Origin: Branchiostoma floridae
Lineage: Eukaryota > Chordata > Leptocardii > Amphioxiformes > Branchiostomatidae
Direction of reading: 5' to 3'
Length of the DNA stretch: 33,695 bases
NCBI RefSeq assembly: GCF_000003815.2
Contig: NW_023365724.1
Location: 71,031-104,725 of the forward strand
How positions within the stretch are numbered: the stretch's first letter is position 1; each line of letters opens with the position of its first letter. The translations under genes were made by a program, and so were the position numbers. Positions 1 to 10,792 of this stretch are shown here, in pieces. The notes under the pieces are model-generated. The model saw only the letters and a program-made list of their open reading frames with translations, did no database searches and had not been told where the DNA came from.

Positions 1-104
1 GTGGGTAGGGGTTGGGAATACAAAGGTCAAGGTCAATTTTGGGCCCCCTGGTGTGTGACCTTGGTACTGCAGCAGAACTTGGTGGCAGATAGCTTTTGAT
101 GTAA

Positions 105-827
105 GGCCATGTTGATTTGATTATATGGATGACATCCTCTGGGAACTCCATAACTGATGCGAGCGAGCGAATAAAGTTTGGACTAAACACACATTGGTAT
201 ACCAACAGTTAGGTGTAGGGACAAGTACATCATACGGGTGCAAGACATTTTTTCTTCTTCATGGACCAATCCGAAAAAAAACAGACCTGGAAAAAAATCA
301 GAGGAACAGGTTTCGCCAATTACATAATGGACACACTATGTCGGCAGGCTGAGTTAGCCTTTATTACTTGGAGATGGGATTTTTAAATGCCAGTGGGAGT
401 CCAATAATCCAACAAACAGATTTCTTTGTAGCAAAACTGACCAATTACCATTGTTTTGAGTATTTGCCAGTTCTCAAGTTTCCACAGACAATCAGGTCCA
501 GGTTCAGATCCGGACCTGAAAATGATCCTCTGGACCTGAACGGGACCTGAATTTTTAGTACTAGTACCTGACCCCCTACCAACAGTAGATTTTTTTCTTT
601 CTGTCCTTTCACATCTTATTCTTTGACTTCAGATTTATTTTGGCATTTTATGGCATTAGACTTTGATCAGTTATCTGTTTTCTGATACTTTTTTTTCAAT
701 CTACAGAATATTTGTGCTCATTTTACAGCTGCTTTGCACAATTTATTGTGTGGTCGAAATTTTTTTTGGAAATGGCCGAAATTGGTGCGAGCGCGGATGT
801 CATCCATATAATCAAATAAACATGGCC
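105..827 (-). mobile_element. PIF/Harbinger-type non-autonomous element, copy 1
   Basis: About 33-bp TIRs beginning GGCCATGTTGATTTGATTAT occur at 105-137, and as the inverse at about 795-827. Ends and subterminal bases (GCGAGCGAGCG, TTGGTATACC, GTGGTCGAAA) match the copies at 9418-9966 and 16090-18077, in opposite orientation. Flanks are TAA (102-104) and TAG (828-830), a slightly degraded 3-bp duplication. The intact R4 repeat runs through the equivalent point (around 14756-14775) without an insertion. The interior holds a run of short GGACCTGA repeats (around 508-550) and no transposase. The Harbinger call rests on the 3-bp TAA-type target and GG-starting TIR, both typical of that superfamily. 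Confidence 0.75.
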
Positions 828-889
828 TAGGAAGAAGTGGTGTATGTTTGGGCCCCCTAGCAGCTTGCTCTGGAACTGCAGGAGCATTT

Positions 890-1036
890 NNNNNNNNNNN
901 NNNNNNNNNNNNNNNNNNNNNNNNNNNNNNNNNNNNNNNNNNNNNNNNNNNNNNNNNNNNNNNNNNNNNNNNNNNNNNNNNNNNNNNNNNNNNNNNNNNN
1001 NNNNNNNNNNNNNNNNNNNNNNNNNNNNNNNNNNNN
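890..1036. other. Assembly gap (147 N)
   Basis: Run of N inside repeat R1. The matching part of R4 (around 14821-14975) suggests repeat sequence is missing rather than a gene. Reading frames spanning it are artefacts. Confidence 0.99.
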
Positions 1037-1327
1037 TTTATATTTACAGTGTTTTCCAATATATCACTCAAATACATGTTACATATGTAGTTTGTGGCAG
1101 GCCGAAGTTAAGCAGATACTTATTATGCAAATAAGTCCCTAATTTGCATAATTAATTTGAAAGTGTCCTAATTTTTCTTAGTACGTGTAGTAAATGATTG
1201 GTCTGTCAACACTGTGACCTGTGTACGTGAGTTAAAGGTGTACATAAGCAAGCATAAATTATGCTAATGTGAAAGTCATTTGCATAATCAGAATATTTCA
1301 TGGAGGTATAAGGTCTCCGAACTCTTG

Positions 1328-2553
1328 TTTACCCTGTGTTTGTCTGTGTGTGTGTCTGTCTTCGTGTAAACAAGATAACTCAAGAACGACTGGGTGAATT
1401 GGTTTCATACTTAGTGTGTTGGTAGTGTGTGATAAAAGCTGGAAATGATTAGATTTTGGGCCCCCTAGCGGCTTTCCCTTGGTACTGAAGTGCAACTTCC
1501 GGTTTTGCTATCTTGTGTTTTGAACAAGCTATGGTCACGATTTTTAGGCTTTAGATAGCTCATGTGCTCAGGAAGAAGTGACATAAGTTTGGGCTCCCTA
1601 GCGGCTAGTTTCTAGATAGCAGGGGCATTTTTGTCAAAAACTTCTGACGGATATATAATTATGATAACTCAAGAAGGGAACAACGGATTTTCATGATTTT
1701 TGGTATGTAGATACCTTAGACAATGTTGTACAAAATGAAATACTAATTATGCAGAATTGGAGTACATTTGCATAATTAACAGGGATCGAAATACTTTTTT
1801 TTTGCTACATGCAAAATTGCAAGTTGACAAAAATTTTACGTGCAATTTGAAAAATTTACATGCAAAATACAACTAGGCAGCGATAGCGACGAGTATCACC
1901 AGCTTGCATCAGTGAATTTTGATTACATCTAGTAAAGCTATCGGAGAATGTTACTGGCAAAAACAAGGAAGGACAAAGACAGACATCCATATGTCTTCTT
2001 GTCTAAGAGTAGGGTGTCTAATTCCTCAGTATTTTTACAATAGGCCAGGTATTTTCAACATGCAAAATTGCAAGTTCAGAATAATTTTACATGCAAATCT
2101 CAAAAATTATGTGCAAATTGCAAGTTAAGTATGTGTATTTCGAACCCTGATTAATGAGAATATTTTATCATAGCAGTTTTTTCTATGTATGTCTTGTCCT
2201 GGACGTGATATGGTCTTGACATTTAGGTGATAGATAGCTTGCAGTGTCATGTCAAAGTGGAGCAGGTTTCAGCCCCCTAACATTTAATTTTGGAACTGCA
2301 GGGGCGTTTTTGTCAAGAAATTCCAAAGAAGATAACTGCAGAAAGGATTGACTGATTGGCATCATTTTAGGCATGCGGGTAGCTTGAGTAAAGATGTTCA
2401 TAATGATATGCATGTTATGCAAATGAGGACTTAATTTGCATACTTAATGAGGAAATTGTATAATTCCATTGTTTTCAATAACTGGACTTCAATACATGTA
2501 AGACTTGTTCATTGTGATAGTTGGAATATAAGCAGATACCAAATATGGTAATG
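1328..2553 (+). repeat. Dispersed repeat R2 (same family as 7775-8840)
   Basis: Starts head-to-tail against the end of R1, with a TG-rich tract (1335-1362), then GATAACTCAAGAACGACTGG, GTGTGATAAAAGCTGGAAAT and TTTTGGGCCCCCTAGCGGC. The whole order is repeated at 7800-8650. It contains internally related modules, each with a GATAACT..AGAA start and an ATTTGCATAATTA-type end. It is interrupted by a 370-bp element (1780-2149) and runs into the N gap at 2554. No coding signal seen. Confidence 0.75.
1780..2149. mobile_element. 370-bp TIR element inserted in R2
   Basis: Ends are CAGGGATCGAAATAC (1780) and GTATTTCGAACCCTG (ending 2149): a 15-bp TIR with one mismatch. It is flanked by ATTAA on both sides (1775-1779 and 2150-2154). 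The R3 copy of the host repeat lacks the insertion (CATAATAAATGAG near 8240-8255). The interior has two direct copies of ATGCAAAATTGCAAGTT and no coding frame of note. CAGGG termini recall hAT-type MITEs, but the 5-bp duplication (or TTAA plus one base) does not fit 8-bp hAT targets, so the superfamily stays open. Confidence 0.7.
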
Positions 2554-3143
2554 NNNNNNNNNNNNNNNNNNNNNNNNNNNNNNNNNNNNNNNNNNNNNNN
2601 NNNNNNNNNNNNNNNNNNNNNNNNNNNNNNNNNNNNNNNNNNNNNNNNNNNNNNNNNNNNNNNNNNNNNNNNNNNNNNNNNNNNNNNNNNNNNNNNNNNN
2701 NNNNNNNNNNNNNNNNNNNNNNNNNNNNNNNNNNNNNNNNNNNNNNNNNNNNNNNNNNNNNNNNNNNNNNNNNNNNNNNNNNNNNNNNNNNNNNNNNNNN
2801 NNNNNNNNNNNNNNNNNNNNNNNNNNNNNNNNNNNNNNNNNNNNNNNNNNNNNNNNNNNNNNNNNNNNNNNNNNNNNNNNNNNNNNNNNNNNNNNNNNNN
2901 NNNNNNNNNNNNNNNNNNNNNNNNNNNNNNNNNNNNNNNNNNNNNNNNNNNNNNNNNNNNNNNNNNNNNNNNNNNNNNNNNNNNNNNNNNNNNNNNNNNN
3001 NNNNNNNNNNNNNNNNNNNNNNNNNNNNNNNNNNNNNNNNNNNNNNNNNNNNNNNNNNNNNNNNNNNNNNNNNNNNNNNNNNNNNNNNNNNNNNNNNNNN
3101 NNNNNNNNNNNNNNNNNNNNNNNNNNNNNNNNNNNNNNNNNNN
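2554..3143. other. Assembly gap (590 N)
   Basis: Run of N between repeat R2 and the first visible exon of gene A. It could hide upstream exons of gene A, for example the counterparts of gene B exons at 14344-14427 and 15980-16012. Long frames drawn through it are meaningless. Confidence 0.99.
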
Positions 3144-3237
3144 GTTACATACCAAATACCATGATAATGTTTGTATCTATTGCAATAAATATCTTTTCTA
3201 TAATAAACTGTATGGCTTTTTTTTTTTTTAAACACAG

Positions 3238-5804
3238 GGAGCTCTCTCAGGCCCATGAAGACCTAGAAATGTGAGTAGTTGTTTGACATTTTTCCTAGAT
3301 AACTTATTAAGTGTACACTGATAGAATTGAAAACTCATTTTTGCATAAGGTGATTTTTCTTGAAAAGAAATTGAATTCAGAATGGGACTTTCAAAACAAA
3401 TGGCTATTTATGTAAAGCAATTCATAATCATTAGTAAGTTAGAGTAGATGCACCTTATCTATTAGTTGAGGAAACCTTACATCTGAACAGAGAAATATAA
3501 AAAGTGATATCAATATANNNNNNNNNNNNNNNNNNNNNNNNNNNNNNNNNNNNNNNNNNNNNNNNNNNNNNNNNNNNNNNNNNNNNNNNNNNNNNNNNNN
3601 NNNNNNNNNNNNNNNNNNNNNNNNNNNNNNNNNNNNNNNNNNNNNNNNNNNNNNNNNNNNNNNNNNNNNNNNNNNNNNNNNNNNNTCGTTTGAAAACTTT
3701 AAGAAGAAATGAAAACTTTTTTTGCACTGATTGTATCTTCAAAGAAGCACTGTTTTGTGAATGTATTTGCTTGCCTTTGTTAATGGAAGTTTATGATGTA
3801 TTGTAGTATTGATACCTGCTTACTGTTCATACCCCCTGTAATGTCTGTACCATCTGTTGTGTCCATACCCCAGTAATGTCCACGTCCCCTGGAGTGCCAG
3901 ACAGTGTACACCATTCAAATATATCAGTGCTGTCTTTAGCATGTGTACCCCCGTGTTGTCCAAACAAGGCCTACGGTCTGTTAATAAGCCCCTAAGTTAA
4001 ATGTCCATAATTTATCTACTGTTACTCAGTACAGCTTCCCCCAAGTACTGTCTGTACCCAATTTTACTGTCTGTACTTTCTGTAGTCTCCATAGCCCCTT
4101 AACTGTCCTGTATTGTCTGTACCCTGTTAATGTGTGCATACTGCTTGTAGTGTTGAACATATTTGCTATATGTACCGTCACCTGTTGAGGTATTTTCTCA
4201 AACTTCAAGTGTTCTTTTGGTATTAGCAGTATCTGTATTTGCTGTGAATGCTGTCTGTGCACCAGTTTACATTCCAATCTTTATTATCTACAACAGGAGT
4301 GCCCAGAAGCACATCCTGATAGATGACTTGAAGGCACAGGTCGCCATTCTAAAGACAGGAGGGTCCCGGTGAGTTATCTTCTGTGTCTTTTTGGCAACAC
4401 CTCGGGAGCACTTTTTATTCCATAACATAAAATATTCATATTTTTCATTTAGTCGCTTTTTTTGTAATTAATATAACAGCTTGGCTAAAGGTAAAATAAT
4501 AAGTGGATATAAGTGGTTTTGCTTTTGTTGTACATTGTTGTATTATGTAATTATTGTATTGTATGTATGTGTTATTTGTATGTATCCTGGGCCTCCATGA
4601 AAAGCAGTGTCAGTCACTGATAGGAGCTTACCCTGGTAAAAGGACACAACAATAAATAAATAAAATCATAGGCCTAGGTATGGTTACATCTGATGTTTTA
4701 ATTATTTTCAGTTTCAGCAGTAGATATGAAGCCAGAGCCCACGTCTCACTTGAAGAGGCAGAAGCCATGGCATACAGGATCGCAGAACTAGAGATCCTGT
4801 TAGAAGAACAGAGGAAGTGAGTTGACTCAATATGAGAAATATAGGACAGTCACTATTATTTTGTCCATACATTCTTTCCTGGTCCTGTTCATGTATCTGT
4901 GGCATCACTGCAAATCCAGGCTCACATCTTGGTGTGCTTTGTACTCATTTCAAAATTTGCTCTTGCCATTGTTGTGTACTTTCAAATTGGGATGTTAACT
5001 TTGATTTCTTTGTGTTATTGAGATTTGAATTCGTCACAATGAGTATGATTAATTTTATTGCATTTTATGTTGCCCTACAGTGAAAACACCAAGCTGACAG
5101 CCCAGTTACAGCAGTCTGAGGTAGAGAGTCTGCCAGATAACACAGAACAACAAGACCACTCGTTCCTGCCTGAGTGCTTCCTGGCTCACAGCGCCTCGCC
5201 CATTGATGAGGAAGAGATGCTGCCACCTGACATGGAACACAAAGAGGACTCTTTCCTGCCTGAGTGCTTCCTGGCCCGCTGCCCCTCTCCAATGAATAAC
5301 AAGGAGGAAGGCCTGCCAGCAGACATGGAACGCAAAGAGGACTCTTTCCTGCCTGAGTGCTTCCTGGCTCACTGCCTCTCACCAATGAATGACAAGGAGG
5401 AAGGCCTGACAGAAGACATGGAACGCAAAGAGGACTATTTCCTGCCTGAGTGCTTCCTGGCTCGCTGCCCCTCACCAATGAATAACAAGGAGGAAGGCCT
5501 GACAGAAGACATGGAACACAAAGAGGACTCTTTCCTGCCTGAGTGCTTCCTGGCTCCCTGCCTCTCACCAATGAATGACAAAGAGGAAGGGCTGCCAGAA
5601 GACATGGAACACAAAGAGGACTCTTTCCTGCCTGAGTGCTTCCTGGCCCACTGCCCCTCAACCATGGACGACGAGGTAGACAGACAGACAGCTGACACTG
5701 AACAAGACTTGAGCCCACGAGTGGAGAGTAAGGGATTAGCCAAAATATTTAAAAAAGCAAAGAGGGTGCTATCATGCTGTTTCAACAGTGTGAAAGAGGA
5801 TTGA
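3238..5804 (+). CDS. Gene A: coiled-coil / FLPECFLA tandem-repeat protein (3' exons)
   Basis: I do not recognise a known family. Visible exons: 3238-3270, 4297-4368, 4712-4816 and 5081-5804. One more 33-nt exon is expected in the N gap 3518-3685, because the paralogue has it at 18578-18610. All junctions are GT/AG and phase 2, so each internal exon is a multiple of three. The first exons give charged, heptad-like helix (ELSQAHEDLE; SLEEAEAMAYRIAELEILLE), probably coiled coil. The last exon carries six 31-residue repeats with the core DSFLPECFLA, then a basic, cysteine-containing tail ending FNSVKED. It lacks the ~170-residue region that follows the repeats in gene B. Upstream exons are in gaps or outside the window, so the N-terminus is unknown. 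Function unknown. Confidence 0.8.
3518..3685. other. Assembly gap (168 N) probably hiding one exon of gene A
   Basis: Flanking intron sequence aligns with gene B around 18480-18540 and 18640-18710. Gene B has a 33-nt phase 2-2 exon between those points (18578-18610), so the gap most likely contains its counterpart. Confidence 0.7.
3820..4150 (+). repeat. Degenerate intronic minisatellite (gene A)
   Basis: Runs of imperfect units of roughly 15-30 bp built on TGTCTGTACC, TGTCCATACCCC and AGTAATGTCC fill the intron before exon 4297. The paralogous intron of gene B has the same array (18760-18990) at different unit content, so it predates the duplication. Confidence 0.6.
5154..5708 (+). repeat. 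93-bp coding tandem repeat, six units (gene A)
   Basis: Each unit encodes 31 residues: an acidic start, FLPECFLA, a variable dipeptide often containing Cys, SPMN, an acidic stretch, then DMEHK or DMERK. Units 2-5 are close copies. The first (HSASPIDEEE) and last (CPSTMDDEVD) units have diverged and mark the array edges. Confidence 0.95.
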
Positions 5805-6345
5805 AAATATAATAGTCTACAATATATATATTTGTATGACAGATTTTGACAAGGAATAATGACTGACTTTATTTTAATGCCATGGAAATCTTTTATGTGA
5901 TAATGTAAATGATCTGTAAACATATATGCTGTCAAAGTGATGGTATCATATAATATACTGCAATGTGTTTTCCAGCGGTCTTATTTGTAAACAAGGAGAG
6001 ATCTGACGATAATTTTATGAAAAATGAAAAATATGTATTTGTATGGCCAATTTTAACATGAGAGACTCTATTTTCATGCCCAGCAATTTTATGTCATAAG
6101 CATTGTCTGTGAAGGGGACACGCTGTCTGACAATACATGACATTGTGTGTAGTGTGTACAAGGCTGTGCTGTATTTCTTGTTCTCAGCTTCATGACTGGT
6201 ACAATTCTGACTAGTATTGATCATATTTGACGTAGAAAAGTAAATCTATTTTCTCTGGAGGTTCCTTAAAAAAAACAAATTGTGCCGGACAAAAAAAAGA
6301 GGGAAAAGGCCAAGAGAGCATGCTATGGAGGCTAGGTTATTTTTT
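5805..6345 (+). other. 3' UTR and downstream flank of gene A
   Basis: Homologous to the gene B 3' flank (20930-21480): shared blocks include GCTGTCAAAGTGAT, GTCTTATTTGTAAACAAGGA, GAGATCTGAC and GCCAAGAGAGCATGCTATGG. Only one copy of the 55-bp block that is doubled in gene B is present. No AATAAA at the position where gene B has one. Confidence 0.6.
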
Positions 6346-6706
6346 GCCTTGCCGCCGGCAAGGCTTTACGCCAGCTAGACGATGGTACATTCCAGGCGAG
6401 TATTAAAACGCTCTTCTAGACGCATGTTACTGTATGTGGTCCAGCGTAATAAATCTACGCTTTAACCCACCATGTTTATATAAAGATATATCACAAATTG
6501 CATCAGAAGGAACTTAGTTTGTAATAAAATATAATGCATATTCATTGTGGGTCAAAAAGTTTTACAAAACCTGTTTAATGTGCCAATAATTCATCTGACA
6601 TAAATTATGATAATAAGGGGGGAGGGGGGCGACATGTGGAACTCGGGATTTTTAAGCGTAGAATCTAGTCTAACTTACCAAAATAACATAAAATACGCGG
6701 CAAGGC
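6346..6706. mobile_element. MITE-like insertion, 361 bp
   Basis: Ten-base inverted ends GCCTTGCCGC (6346-6355) and GCGGCAAGGC (6697-6706). The gene B flank passes from GCTATGGAGGCTAAGG to CTGCCTTCCAGAAACAA (around 21440-21500) without this segment, so it is an insertion in A or a loss in B. The left end also folds on itself: GCCTTGCCG, one base, CGGCAAGGC (6346-6364). Target duplication not clear. No coding content. Confidence 0.5.
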
Positions 6707-6829
6707 ACAGCTTTTTTAAAAAGATTTCTTGTTTACCTTACCTCAGGTTTCTGCCTGCCGAAAAACAATTCAAATTCATGAACCCCACAGCTGTTTGACT
6801 TATTCCCTTAGAAAGCTAGCAACAGAAAT

Positions 6830-7690
6830 ACCTGCTGCAGTTCCAAACTTCCACCACTGACTCCCAGTCCCAAAAGCTATCCACTACTCAAAAATTAGGA
6901 ACCTAGTGCTTCCACAAAGTATACCCTTAAAATTTGAATCTCCATTGCAGTACCGTATGTACTTGCTAGGAGGCCCACTAGTGACCCCTACCCATTCACT
7001 TAATATCATGTAGAATCATTTACAGCTTCTCGAGTTATGTTGTACACAGACAAACACGCATGCATAATAGCCTGCTGCAGGATCAACGGAAAATGCCAGG
7101 TGAACCATTTTTGAACTTGACCTTCTTTTTCACAACCGCTACTAACGTACAAAATATAATGAAGATCCATTAATCATCTAAGCTTCTCGAGTCCATAGCC
7201 AAACGTACACTTGAAAATACAAAGCTTGCTGCAGTACCCTTGGAAAATGCCATTTTCAAACTTGACCTCCCTTTTTACAACTTCTACATAGCTACAAAAT
7301 ATCATGAAGACATTCACAATGTCCAATATCTCGCCACTACTGTATGATATCCACAAGCAAATGCACAAAAGTACAAAGCTCACTGCAGCACCGTAGGAAA
7401 ACGCCAGGTAAACTATTTTCCAAACTTGACCTTCCTTTTCAATTCACGACCTCTTATCTACTTATCCATAAAACACTATTATCATGATGAAGATTCATTC
7501 TCAGCCCCTCGAGTATGTGTTGTGCACAAACACACAAAAATATTTAGCCTGCTGCAGTACCACAGGAAAACGCCAGGTCAACCAGTTTAAAACTTGACCT
7601 TTCTTTTTACAATCGCCACAAACCGACTAAATATCATGAAGCTCGCTGTACAACTTCTCAAGTGTTATGCTGGTGACCCACATACACACC
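6830..7690 (+). repeat. Degenerate ~154-bp tandem array
   Basis: Anchors around CTGCAG occur near 6835, 6945, 7074, 7228, 7382 and 7552. After each of the last four come GGAAAA(C/T)GCCA, an AACTTGACCT block, then ATCATGAAGA and CTCGAGT-like segments. Spacing is about 154 bp for three consecutive steps and irregular at the edges. One further unit stands at 30314-30360, in front of the second copy of block U. No coding frame is conserved between units. Confidence 0.75.
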
Positions 7691-7774
7691 CACCACACTA
7701 TGGTCCAACTGAAAACGGACTATTTTAGATGGGTGCATTGGACGAGTCCAGTCTTGCATAGGGTGCATTTTTAC

Positions 7775-8840
7775 CTCCATGACATGTCATGGAGGTTATA
7801 TTTTACCCTGCGTTTGTGTGTCTGTGTGTGTGTTTGTGTGTGTGTGTGTAAACAAGATAACTCAAGAATAACTGGGTGGATTGGTTTCATACTTGGTGTG
7901 TTGGTAGTGTGTGATAAAAGCTGGAAATGATTAGATTTTGGGCCCCCTAGCAACTCCCCTTGGTACTGCAGCGCAACTTCCGGTTTTGCTATCTAGGTGT
8001 TCTGAACATGCTATGGTCACGATTTTTAAGTGTTAGATAGCACTTGTGCTCAGGAAGTAGCGACATAAGTTTGGGCCCCCTAGCGTCTAGTTTTGGGATA
8101 GCAGGGGCATTTTTGTCAAAAACTTCTGACGAGGATAACTCAAGAAGGGAACAGCGGATTTTCATGATTTTTGGTATGTAGGTACCTTAGACAATGTTGT
8201 ACAAGATGAAATACTAATTATGCAAAATAGGAGTACATTTGCATAATAAATGAGAATATTCTATCATAGCAGTTTTTCCAATGTATCTCTTGTCCCGGAC
8301 ATGATATGGTCTTGACATTTGTGTGGTAGATAGCATGCAGTGTCATGCTAAAGTGGGGCAAGTTTCAGCTCCCTAACATTTAATTTCGGACCTGCAGGGG
8401 CATTTTTGTCAAGACATTCTAAAGAGGATAACTGCAGAAAAGATTGACGAATTGACATCATTTTAGGCATGCAGGTAGCTTAGGCAAAAATGTTTATAAT
8501 GATATACATTTTATGCAAATGAGTACTTAATTTGCATAATTAACGACGAAATTGTATAATTTCATTGTTTTCAATAACTGGGCTTCAATAAATGTAACAC
8601 ATGTTAATTATGGTAGGTGGAGTATAATCAGATATCAAATATGGTAATGAGGAACTTATTTGCATAATTTATGTAAGAATTGCAAAACCTCTTTTAAATA
8701 TGATCAATGATGGGAATATTATCATTGTGACATGTGTACGTTACTCGAATGAACAAAACCATGCATAAATTATGTTAATGCTAGTTGATTGCATAAAATT
8801 TATAAAAGCTCTTATATTCATGGAGGTCGCCGAACTCTAG
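7775..8840 (+). mobile_element. Dispersed repeat R3, complete insertion with TTAC duplication
   Basis: Same family as R2. It is flanked by TTAC (7771-7774 and 8841-8844). Block U2 is uninterrupted at the same place (around 30460-30490, with one CTAC), which fixes both ends. The left end lies in a perfect 24-bp palindrome (7773-7796) formed by ACCTCCATGACA and its complement. The right end is CATGGAGGTCGCCGAACTCTAG. Inside are a TG tract (7815-7849), repeated GATAACT modules and octamer-like pairs. No open frame longer than chance and no transposase. Class not determined. Confidence 0.75.
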
Positions 8841-9417
8841 TTACATTTATTTTATCTAGACTAGGGTGATTATGCAAGGACCTTTTTGATGTTTCGGACT
8901 GCTTCATTTTACACAGGGGTGTCGGCTGAGAGAGTCCATTCCTGACAGTTATACAAAACAAACTCTACCACTACTGCGCACGAAATCTAACTTTGTAATA
9001 GTTACATGTACACCACGGATATAAACAACTTAAAACTGGTACATCACTAGTACTGAATCTGTGGTGGCATCGTTGTGCCATATGGCCTATCGATTTTACA
9101 GAACTCTTGATGAATTTTGTTGATAAAAACGAATCACCTTTAATTTTTGTGTATTTGTCGTCTTTTCAGTCATACATGTACTTGTATGCTTTTCATGATA
9201 TTCCCATTATGAAGAAAAGGATGCAGAGACGCCGCCAACGTGATAAACCCGCTAAACAAAAACACAGTTTCTAACCTTCGTAAATTGCACTTATGTACTG
9301 AAAAATCGTTCTGTTATTAAATATGGCCGGAGCGCTAAAGCATTGTTTTTATCCTAGCCGAGGCGTTTCCATGTTGTAACGGTTTATCACTTTAAAGGTC
9401 CTTTTTGTTCTCGATAA

Positions 9418-9966
9418 GGCCACGTTGATTTGATTATATGGATGACATCCGCGCTCGCACCAATTTTCGGGCATTTCCAACAACAAAAAAGTTTTCGACC
9501 ACACAATAAAGTAGCTGTAGAATGAGCACAAATATTCCGTAGATTGAAAAAAAGGTTTAAGAAACAGATAACTAATGGCATAGAATGCCAAAATGAATCT
9601 NNNNNNNNNNNNNNNNNNNNNNNNNNNNNNNNNNNNNNNNNNNNNNNNNNNNNNNNNNNNNNNNNNNNNNNNNNNNNNNNNNNNNNNNNNNNNNNNNNNN
9701 GTGTTTTTTCAGGTCGTTTTTTTCAGATTGGTCCAAGAAGAAAAAAGTTTTTGCACCCGTATGAGTACTGGTCCCTACACCTAACTGTTGGTATACCATA
9801 CTATGTGTGTTTAGTCCTATGTTCAACCTTCCTGCCAGTTCCTGGCCACTTTGATTTCATACTGAAGGCAACTTTTTTTTGGCCAAACTTTTTTTTTTAT
9901 TCGCTCGCTCGCATCAGTTTTGGAGTTCCCGGAGGATGTCATCCATATAATCAAATCAACATGGCC
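9418..9966 (+). mobile_element. PIF/Harbinger-type MITE, copy 2, with clean TAA duplication
   Basis: TIRs start GGCCACGTTGATTTGATTAT (9418) and mirror at 9934-9966. TAA stands on each side (9415-9417, 9967-9969). Block U2 shows the empty site CTCGATAATGCAAAGG at 30845-30860 with a single TAA, so insertion with a 3-bp duplication is read directly from the sequence. 100 bases of the interior are N. The right subterminal part (TTGGTATACCATACT, CGCTCGCTCGC) matches the 16090-18077 copy. Confidence 0.9.
9601..9700. other. Assembly gap (100 N)
   Basis: Run of exactly 100 N inside the MITE at 9418-9966, possibly a placeholder of unknown true length. Confidence 0.99.
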
Positions 9967-10547
9967 TAATGCAAAAGTACGGATGTTAATTAAAGTAGAC
10001 AGTACTACATACACTTTTACATACCTCTACGTGGAAAGGCTGGAAAAATACTCAATATTTTCATGTCTTGGAGCAGTGTAAATAGCATCATCTTATGGTG
10101 AAGATACTCATTGGTGAAAAAGCGCCACCCAGCGTCTTTCTCGAGAGCAACAGGTGTAACACTGAGATGGCGAATCAGCACCAAGGATATCGCCCATCTT
10201 TGCCTTTTCCGAGGTTGGCGGCAGGTATCAAGGTTTGGTTTATGTAAATTGGAAAAAAAATCGAATTTTAGCGTAACAATGGTGGTCAGTGACTCATCCA
10301 CCGACTCATAGTTCATTACATTGTAATAGTTCAATGGATTATATACAGAGTATTGCTTTATCTAGCCATTCCGCGAGAGAAAGTAGTCCATTCCATGAAC
10401 GCGGAGCGGCTTGACTATTTTGCAGATAGCTTGCTGGGGGAATAGACCAAAAGTCTATTTTCTAGTTGATATATATATCCAACCTTCTTTATTGGCCTGT
10501 TTACAATATCGAATTGTCGTATAATGGGGAGATAGTACCAAGTTTAT

Positions 10548-10620
10548 TTACCGCCACAACCCGGTTGTTATTCTTGTGGTCATCCGCGGTACCGAACAGG
10601 AATGATGAAACGATCTTTGT
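10548..10620 (-). other. Conserved island 1 in block U1 (possible antisense exon remnant)
   Basis: Nearly identical to 31404-31476, whereas surrounding U1/U2 sequence differs much more. Read on the minus strand both copies give an open stretch containing TADDHKNNNRVVAVNKLGT, with several differences at third codon positions just beyond the identical core. No splice site or start is evident, so this is a candidate only. It could equally be a conserved control element. Confidence 0.3.
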
Positions 10621-10792
10621 ATTAAAAAAATGCTTACATGTTCTTATGTGTACAATCAAAAAGATCAAGCCAAGTAGATTATCTCTGCCCGTTCACAAAC
10701 AACAGTCTAAAGTCTAAAGAGGGGCTTATACCTTAGAAATAAGCCAACGCAATATTTGTTTGGGACAATTTATTTTAGTTCTAACAGAGACA

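Larger units (their letters stand above)
1..1327 (+). repeat. Dispersed repeat R1 (family shared with 14482-15461)
   Basis: The opening bases, with the GGTCAATTTTGGGCCCCCTG block followed by GACCTTGGTACTGCA, match 14624-14695 closely. The end (CATGGAGG, then GGTCTCCGAACTC, around 1299-1325) matches the end of R4 at 15433-15460. The repeat is split by a Harbinger-type insertion (105-827) and an N gap (890-1036). It contains an inverted pair of octamers (TTATGCAAAT / ATTTGCATAA) at 1123-1151. No protein-coding content is visible. Superfamily is unresolved. Its left end lies outside the window. Confidence 0.7.

Noticed and set aside
2475-3256. Frames of 226-255 codons on both strands
   Set aside because: They run through 590 N bases and carry no real sequence over most of their length.
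6830-7690. CRISPR-like array
   Set aside because: Units are about 154 bp, diverged along their whole length and lie in eukaryotic intergenic DNA: an ordinary degenerate tandem repeat.
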